From: Deltaproteobacteria bacterium
GTDB lineage: Bacteria > Desulfobacterota > Dissulfuribacteria > Dissulfuribacterales > QOAL01
Length of the DNA: 16,929 nt
NCBI GenBank assembly: GCA_026996955.1
Contig: JALWJV010000197.1
Coordinates: 367-17,295 of the forward strand
Direction of reading: 5' to 3'
In this document: piece after piece, positions 14,535-16,929 of the stretch
Layout: every line of letters begins with the position of its first letter
Numbering within the stretch: position 1 is the first letter of the stretch
The notes under the pieces: generated by a model
What the model saw: only the letters and a program-made list of their open reading frames with translations
Database searches by the model: none
What the model was told of the DNA's origin: nothing
Position numbers and translations under genes: made by a program

Positions 14535-15749
14535 TTACTTGGCAGCCTTCAGTCTCTTGATCTCCGCCCTCTGCTGCCTTATCTGTTCAAGAAGTGCTTC
14601 GGTATTCTTTTTGTACTCCTGAAGTTCCTTTTCCTTTGCCGCTATTTCTGCCTTAAGCTTGGCAACATCGTCATTTGCTGTGGTCAGCTTGAGATCAGCA
14701 GGGGGAGGAAGCGGTTTTTCTGCTGCACACGGAGGCTTGGGTGCCAATGAGGCGCCGTTTTTTGAGGCGATTGCCTTTTTTAGCTGCGCAATTTCCTCAA
14801 GGTATCTTGCCCCTGACTCCTTGAACTGCTTCTGAAGGCTGTCCAGCCGTGTACTGCACGCATCAAGCTGCATCTTGAGTTTTTTAAGCTCCATGCAGTT
14901 TTGCATGTTTTTACATTTACACCCTGGCTTTCCTGCTGCCTCCTCTTGCATGGCTGCTGCCTTTTTGCATTTGCCCATGCACTTGAAATTTCCCTTGCCC
15001 TGCCCAGGCGTCGCTGCAGAGCCTGCCCCTGGGCTTGCAGCATTCATAAGCTGCCTGGTGCATGCATCAAGGTCAGCAGAAAGGCTAAGGCGGGTATTCC
15101 AGAGCTCCTGAGTCCTGTCTGCAAGCTGGCTTTCAAGCTCCCTGATTCGGGAACGCAGTCTGTCTGCATCCCGTTTTTCCTCTTCAAGCCGGCTCATTCG
15201 CTCCCGGCAGTATCTCAACTGACTTTCAAGCTCGGTGAGTTTCAGAGAGGCTGAGAAAGAGTTTTGCTGCTCACTTCTCAGCTGGGTCTGGAGCTCTTCA
15301 CGCTGACGTATAAGCTGAGTTACCCTTGCTTCAAGCTCCTGGAGCCTGAACTGGCTGCCTGAAGCTGATGCTGCAGTAACGGCAGCCACAGTGCTTCCAC
15401 TGGGAGCTGTTTTTGCCGCATCTGCCCTGGTTTCTGCCTGTTCCCTGAGCTTTTTCTCTTTTTCAAGTTCTGCCTTGAGCTCTTTATTTAATTTCTGGAG
15501 TTCCTGGTTTTTTGCCTTCAGCTCTGCAATCTGTTCCTGGAGCTTTGCAAGCTTGCGCTGTAATTCAAGCTGACTTGAAGCAGCCTTGGCATAACTTGCG
15601 CGTGTTTCGTCAACAAGCGATGCCAGTTCCGCATTTTCTGCTTCCAGCACCTCTTTTATATGTAGTCTCTTACCATCAAGTACTGATCCCCATATCATGA
15701 GAATGATACAGAGGACGGCAAGATATAACGTGGTCTTCCTGTCATCCAT
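14535..15749 (-). CDS. Single-pass membrane coiled-coil protein with Cys-rich hairpin
   Basis: Unrecognised protein of 404 aa. A membrane helix (about 7-22) is followed by long coiled coil rich in Glu, Lys, Leu and Gln at about 30-112, 135-235 and 285-330, then a Pro-rich break (336-352) and a last coil (358-404). Between coils two and three lies a Gly/Ala linker and a cysteine cluster: C257-MGK-C261, C277-K-C279, C285. It is flanked by two near-identical motifs, LDACTRQL (C230) and LDACSTRL (C298). This looks like a hinge where the helix folds back, possibly held by disulfides or a metal. The topology (coil outside the cytoplasm) is inferred. GGAGGAG lies 7 nt before the ATG. It follows a second, smaller coiled-coil gene by 72 bp and precedes a terminator, so the pair likely forms one operon. 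No enzymatic motif is visible. Confidence 0.8.
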   Translation of the reverse strand: MDDRKTTLYLAVLCIILMIWGSVLDGKRLHIKEVLEAENAELASLVDETRASYAKAASSQLELQRKLAKLQEQIAELKAKNQELQKLNKELKAELEKEKKLREQAETRADAAKTAPSGSTVAAVTAASASGSQFRLQELEARVTQLIRQREELQTQLRSEQQNSFSASLKLTELESQLRYCRERMSRLEEEKRDADRLRSRIRELESQLADRTQELWNTRLSLSADLDACTRQLMNAASPGAGSAATPGQGKGNFKCMGKCKKAAAMQEEAAGKPGCKCKNMQNCMELKKLKMQLDACSTRLDSLQKQFKESGARYLEEIAQLKKAIASKNGASLAPKPPCAAEKPLPPPADLKLTTANDDVAKLKAEIAAKEKELQEYKKNTEALLEQIRQQRAEIKRLKAAK

Positions 15750-15821
15750 GGGTTTTCTCCTCCGGATGTATCTGGATCGCTGCGGCTGCCTTATTCAATT
15801 TTATGAAAAGCAGTTTGGCAG

Positions 15822-16436
15822 CTATTCGTCGTCATCCTCGTCTGCATTGTGCTGCGATACCCACTTGTCATGCACCTCAAGGGCCATGTTGAAGATACCC
15901 TTGGCTGTATCAATATCAATGTCGGCAACGTTCATGGTGACAATTCCGTTCAGGATGTTCTGGGTGAACTCATCATAGAATTCTGTATCCATATCCTTGA
16001 GGCGTGTGTAAAGAATGGCAATCTTGTATTCATTCTCCATTGCCTCTTTTTCCTGACGGATTTCATTCATGGTAGCACTGGCCTCTTCAAGAGCCCTGGT
16101 AAGCTTGAGAAGTTCTGCATCTTTCTCATTGATGAGAGCAGCCTGCTCGGTAATTTTCTGGTCGCATTCGTCAAATTTTGCGTTCAGTTCACGAATTTTG
16201 GTATCTCTCTCACTTATTTCGTCGTCTTTCTGCTGAATCTGCTCCTGGAGCTCTGCAATACGGCTCTCCTTTTCTGTGAGACGATCAGTGCAGTCCTTGA
16301 GCTGGGCCTTGGTCTTCTCCAGGTCTGACCCCTTTTTTGTGAGAAGCAGGACAGTCAAGATAAAAAGTCCACATGAAATTCCTCCGAAAGCCAGAACTGT
16401 CTGTGCATTTTGCTGGGCCCAAGTAATAAGATCCAT
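15822..16436 (-). CDS. Single-pass membrane coiled-coil protein with acidic tail
   Basis: Unrecognised protein of 204 aa. A membrane helix (about 14-33) is followed by KK, then a continuous charged coiled coil (about 36-135), a small non-coil helical domain (about 137-195, with ILYTRLKDMDTEFYDEF and IDTAKGIFNMALEVHDKW), and an acidic tail DEDDDE. Two cysteines sit in heptad-like motifs, LKDCTDRL (C49) and FDECDQKI (C91), very like the motifs in the neighbouring larger coiled-coil protein. The ribosome-binding site is strong (AAGGGGG shortly before the ATG). It is probably the first gene of a two-gene operon. No chemoreceptor, SMC or motor domain could be recognised; a structural or scaffold role in the envelope is a guess. 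Confidence 0.8.
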   Translation of the reverse strand: MDLITWAQQNAQTVLAFGGISCGLFILTVLLLTKKGSDLEKTKAQLKDCTDRLTEKESRIAELQEQIQQKDDEISERDTKIRELNAKFDECDQKITEQAALINEKDAELLKLTRALEEASATMNEIRQEKEAMENEYKIAILYTRLKDMDTEFYDEFTQNILNGIVTMNVADIDIDTAKGIFNMALEVHDKWVSQHNADEDDDE

Positions 16437-16845
16437 TTTTCCCCCTTTCTCCTGTAAGGAAACTGAGTATTTTAATATTTTTGCTATGTTTAAACAGTAC
16501 AGACTATATCCGTACCTTTATTAACCTCACTGTGATTCACCCGGCAACATGGCCATCTGCCCTGCCAGAATAAACTCCCCAAATACGCCGACCGGGCTGG
16601 CTGCATTTTATAAATAATGTGCCTCCAGTCTCGTGCTGAATTTCTGAAATTAAACTGGATAACATTGAACGGCCATTCAGTCAACCAGATAAGCAGAGTC
16701 ACATCATGGGTCTGAATCGCTTGTGCATGATTTTTTCAAGTTTAATCAAAAAGATGACTGTTTTTGAGAAGCGTCACTTAAAATTATTTCTTCAAACTTT
16801 TGAAAAACAAATTCATCCCGATCTGTTTTTTTAAGCAGACGGCGC
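16437..16845. other. 409-bp intergenic region without recognised gene
   Basis: AT-rich stretch between the citrate synthase end and the coiled-coil operon. It should hold a terminator for the former and a promoter for the latter, but neither is clear: no hairpin with a T-run was found, and the best -10-like TATAGT on the minus strand has no matching -35. No convincing ORF or RNA gene was seen. Confidence 0.6.
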
Positions 16846-16929
16846 TCAGGGAGAACGCTGATCAATGGGCACAAACGGGCGGCTTCTGGGCCCGGTGTAG
16901 ATCTGCCGCGGCCGTCCGATACGCTTCCC
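16846..16929 (-). CDS. gltA: Citrate synthase, C-terminal end (cut by window edge)
   Basis: The last 27 codons and the TGA stop of a gene that enters from the right edge. The residues read GKRIGRPRQIYTGP, then RSRPFVPIDQRSP. This matches the very conserved C-terminus of hexameric-type bacterial citrate synthase (R-P-R-Q-x-Y-x-G followed by R-x-[FY]-V-P-I). The enzyme condenses acetyl-CoA with oxaloacetate to start the citric acid cycle. Only the tail is present, so length, start and regulation cannot be judged. Confidence 0.88.
   Translation of the reverse strand, partial: GKRIGRPRQIYTGPRSRPFVPIDQRSP

Noticed and set aside
16490..16702. Minus-strand ORF of 70 aa in the gap before the coiled-coil operon
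   Set aside because: Tryptophan- and arginine-rich, with no recognisable domain or ribosome-binding site; looks like random open frame.

Overview
The window looks like a chromosomal segment of a Gram-negative, anaerobic, sulfate-reducer-like bacterium, most likely Desulfobacterota. The pointers are a short siroheme sulfite reductase of the Desulfovibrio P590 (assimilatory-type) class, a single-cluster ferredoxin, a TrpB2-type tryptophan synthase beta chain, an STT3-type oligosaccharyltransferase and an Mla phospholipid transport operon, which requires an outer membrane. The taxonomic placement is inference. No tRNA, rRNA, CRISPR array, insertion sequence or phage gene was seen.

Layout. (1) 58-4198, minus strand: a compact operon read right to left as ferredoxin, small sulfite reductase, MlaE, MlaF, MlaD, MlaC. 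Most junctions are 4 bp or shorter, or overlap, so a siroheme redox pair is physically joined to a retrograde phospholipid transporter. MlaF carries an extra C-terminal domain that looks like a degenerate GGDEF domain. A consensus-like promoter (TTGACA, 17 bp, TAGTTT) lies just before the ferredoxin. (2) 4293-9540, minus strand: STT3 oligosaccharyltransferase, a DPM1-like GT2 glycosyltransferase, a rhomboid protease with an extra N-terminal domain, and an AI-2E/PerM-family membrane protein. Spacings are about 30 bp, so this is probably one envelope and glycosylation operon.

(3) 9541-9890: a divergent intergenic region. On its plus side it holds a candidate promoter and a leader with several hairpins, two of which compete for the same bases. 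(4) 9891-12272, plus strand: an outer-membrane protein of the phenol-meta-pathway/SphA-like type coupled to TrpB2, followed by a hairpin cluster and a strong terminator. (5) 12495-13028, plus strand: an ADP-ribose-binding macrodomain protein whose ribosome-binding site touches a perfect 8-bp inverted repeat. (6) 13045-16436, minus strand: a universal stress protein, an AHL-lactonase-like metallohydrolase lacking the usual bridging aspartate, and two single-pass membrane coiled-coil proteins that share a cysteine-bearing heptad motif. A strong intrinsic terminator sits just before the metallohydrolase start codon. (7) 16846-16929, minus strand: the last 27 codons of citrate synthase at the window edge.

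The genes most worth a second look are the redox-Mla-GGDEF-like operon, the cysteine-motif coiled-coil pair and the terminator placed directly before the metallohydrolase. Everything here was read by eye; no searches or folding programs were run.
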